From JBEVEP01 sp040512755 (lineage in GTDB: Bacteria > Pseudomonadota > Alphaproteobacteria > Rhizobiales > Rhizobiaceae), in contig JBEVEP010000172.1 in NCBI GenBank assembly GCA_040512755.1, forward strand, positions 1 to 6,394: a DNA stretch of 6,394 nt. Reading direction: 5' to 3'. How positions within the stretch are numbered: position 1 is the first letter of the stretch; every line of letters begins with the position of its first letter. Below are positions 4,849 to 6,394 of the stretch, one piece after another. The notes beneath the pieces are model-generated. The model was not told the DNA's origin. It did not search any database and was given only the letters and a program-made list of their open reading frames with translations. The translations under genes and the position numbers were made by a program.

Positions 4849-6318
4849 ATGGCGCGCGCAATCATGCTCCAGGGCACAGGCTCTGACGTTGGCAAAACGG
4901 TGCTCGTCGCCGGACTTTGCCGGGTCGCAAAGCATCGCGGCATGTCCGTCAGGCCATTCAAGCCGCAGAACATGTCGAACAATGCCGCGGTTGCCGACAT
5001 TCCGGGCGAGGCAGGCGGCGGCGAGATCGGGCGTGCGCAATGGCTGCAGGCGATTGCTTGCGGCGTCAGCCCGAGCGTGGACATGAACCCGGTATTGCTG
5101 AAACCGCAAAGCGATATCGGCGCGCAGGTCATTGTCCATGGCAAGGTTTTCGGACAGGCGAAAGCGCGCGACTACCAGACCCTGAAACCGCGGTTGGCGG
5201 CCGCTGTCATGGAATCCTGGCACAGGCTTACAGAGGATGCCGACATCATCATCGTAGAGGGTGCGGGCTCACCGGCTGAAATTAATCTGCGCAGCCGCGA
5301 TATCGCAAATATGGGCTTTGCGACGCGCGCCGATGTGCCGGTCGTCCTCGTCGGAGACATCGACCGCGGCGGCGTCATAGCGTCAGTCGCTGGCACACAT
5401 CTGATCCTGCCGGAGGAAGACCGGCGCATGATCGTGGGCTACATCATCAACAAGTTCCGCGGCGACATGACATTGTTCGATGATGGCATCGAGGCGATCG
5501 GCCGCTACACCGGCTGGCCATGCTTCGGCGTCGTGCCCTGGCTCAAGGAGGCCGCCCTACTTCCATCGGAGGACTCGGTTATCCTGGAACGGTTGGCGGC
5601 CGGAGAGACGCGCGCTTTGAAGGTTGCCGTGCCGATGCTCGGGCGGATCGCCAATTTCGATGACGTTGATCCGCTCCGCGCAGAGCCGCAGTTGGAGGTG
5701 GTCTTCGTACCGCCCGGCAGACGGCTTCCGGCCGATGCGCGACTTGTCGTGATCCCTGGCTCCAAATCGACCATCGGCGACCTGATCCAGTTCAGGGAAA
5801 ACGGCTGGGACCGCGATCTGGCCGATCATCGCCGTCGCGGCGGGCATATTGTGGGCATCTGCGGCGGCTACCAGATGCTTGGCCACGCGGTGCGGGACCC
5901 GCACGGCATCGAAGGCGTGGTCACCGAAACGGACGGATTGGGCTTGCTCGATGTGGAAACCGTGCTGGAACCGGAAAAGACCGTGCGCAATGTCTCTGCC
6001 CACTCGGTCCCGTTCGGCACGCCGCTGTCAGGATATGAAATCCATTTGGGCCGAACCACGGGACCTGACTGTACGCGCCCGGTGGCCGTCATCAATGGTG
6101 TCGAGGACGGGGCAGCCAGCGCCGACGGCAAGGTTTTCGGCACCTATCTGCATGGCCTGTTCGGCGCCGACCGCTTTCGCGCGCGTTTCCTCGAAAACCT
6201 TGGCGTGACGGGTGGCGGGATTGACTACCGCGCCGAAGTAGAGAAGGCACTCGATGCGATCGCAGCCCATCTCGAAGCGCATCTCGATTGCGACGCCATC
6301 TTCGGCCTGGCGCGGTAG
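4849..6318 (+). CDS. cobQ: Cobyric acid synthase (adenosylcobyric acid synthase, glutamine-hydrolysing)
   Basis: ATP- and glutamine-dependent amidation of four carboxylate side chains (b, d, e and g) of adenosylcobyrinate a,c-diamide to give adenosylcobyric acid, in cytoplasmic cobalamin synthesis. At 489 aa it is the full family length. The N-terminal dethiobiotin-synthetase-like ATPase domain begins with the P-loop GTGSDVGKT (9-17) and PFKPQNMSNNAA. VEGAGSPAEINL and VGDIDRGGVIAS are hallmark CobQ motifs. The C-terminal class I glutamine amidotransferase-like domain has PGSKSTIGDL, the nucleophile C338 in GICGGYQMLG and the histidine H435 in GTYLHGLF. All key residues are present, so it should be active. 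It follows the DddQ-like cupin by 3 nt. No other cobalamin gene is visible in the window, and no cobalamin riboswitch is seen upstream. It ends 8 nt from a convergent gene. Confidence 0.97.
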   Translation: MARAIMLQGTGSDVGKTVLVAGLCRVAKHRGMSVRPFKPQNMSNNAAVADIPGEAGGGEIGRAQWLQAIACGVSPSVDMNPVLLKPQSDIGAQVIVHGKVFGQAKARDYQTLKPRLAAAVMESWHRLTEDADIIIVEGAGSPAEINLRSRDIANMGFATRADVPVVLVGDIDRGGVIASVAGTHLILPEEDRRMIVGYIINKFRGDMTLFDDGIEAIGRYTGWPCFGVVPWLKEAALLPSEDSVILERLAAGETRALKVAVPMLGRIANFDDVDPLRAEPQLEVVFVPPGRRLPADARLVVIPGSKSTIGDLIQFRENGWDRDLADHRRRGGHIVGICGGYQMLGHAVRDPHGIEGVVTETDGLGLLDVETVLEPEKTVRNVSAHSVPFGTPLSGYEIHLGRTTGPDCTRPVAVINGVEDGAASADGKVFGTYLHGLFGADRFRARFLENLGVTGGGIDYRAEVEKALDAIAAHLEAHLDCDAIFGLAR

Positions 6319-6326
6319 TTTCGAAG

Positions 6327-6394
6327 TCAGACGGCTGGCTCGTTCGCCTTTGGCCAATAGGTGCCAAACGACCAGACATTGCCTTCCGGGTCGC
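6327..6394 (-). CDS. C-terminal end of a glyoxalase/VOC-family-like protein (partial)
   Basis: Only the last 21 residues and the TGA (6329-6327) are in the window; the rest lies beyond the right edge. The tail reads DPEGNVWSFGTYWPKANEPAV, and the DPEGN-x-W-x-FGTY pattern is typical of the end of vicinal oxygen chelate (glyoxalase/bleomycin-resistance/dioxygenase) domains, where the segment just before it carries a metal-binding glutamate. The partial codon ahead (?GC) would fit the common Arg or Ser. It converges on cobQ with an 8-nt gap between the two stop codons. The overlapping longer minus-strand frames here are antisense shadows of cobQ. Catalytic function cannot be deduced from this tail. 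Confidence 0.7.
   Translation of the reverse strand, partial: DPEGNVWSFGTYWPKANEPAV

Noticed and set aside
3973..5223. Long minus-strand open frame antisense to the cupin and cobQ (416 codons)
   Set aside because: It runs through three recognised genes, shows no domain, and is explained by GC-rich third positions of the true genes.

Overview
The window looks like chromosomal DNA of an alphaproteobacterium, most likely Hyphomicrobiales (rhizobia and relatives such as Mesorhizobium or other Phyllobacteriaceae). This rests on the GC-rich codon use and on the flavour of the proteins: a rhizobial-type class III aminotransferase, a valine-degradation pair, a CobQ, and a DddQ-type cupin. The genus is an inference; no rRNA or other marker is present. 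I see no transposase, phage gene, tRNA, CRISPR array or sign of recent transfer.

Layout from left to right. (1) 1-956, plus strand: the C-terminal two thirds of a PLP-dependent class III omega-type aminotransferase, cut by the window edge and followed by a GC-rich hairpin. (2) 1165-1530, plus: a small basic protein of 121 aa that I cannot assign. (3) 1531-1938: about 400 nt without a convincing gene, containing an 11-bp direct repeat, a 7-bp hairpin and a good rho-independent terminator reading on the minus strand. (4) 1939-4115, minus: acyl-CoA dehydrogenase (isobutyryl-CoA dehydrogenase type) followed by 3-hydroxyisobutyrate dehydrogenase (mmsB), two steps of valine degradation. (5) 4216-6318, plus, divergent from the previous pair: a DddQ-like DMSP-lyase-family cupin, then cobQ (cobyric acid synthase) only 3 nt later. 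(6) 6327-6394, minus: the last 21 codons of a glyoxalase/VOC-like protein converging on cobQ with an 8-nt gap.

How the genes may fit together. The acyl-CoA dehydrogenase oxidises isobutyryl-CoA to methacrylyl-CoA. MmsB oxidises 3-hydroxyisobutyrate to methylmalonate semialdehyde, which leads to propionyl-CoA. CobQ amidates the corrin ring during cobalamin synthesis, and cobalamin is the cofactor of methylmalonyl-CoA mutase, which consumes propionyl-CoA carbon. A DMSP lyase would release acrylate, which in many bacteria also flows through C3-CoA intermediates. The shared propionyl-CoA/B12 theme is my inference; the valine pair and the cupin-cobQ pair are separate, divergently oriented transcription units.

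The observation most worth following is the cupin. It has the complete set of putative metal-binding and catalytic residues of the DddQ family, and it sits in a likely two-gene operon with a cobalamin-synthesis gene, a neighbourhood unlike the known DMSP gene clusters.
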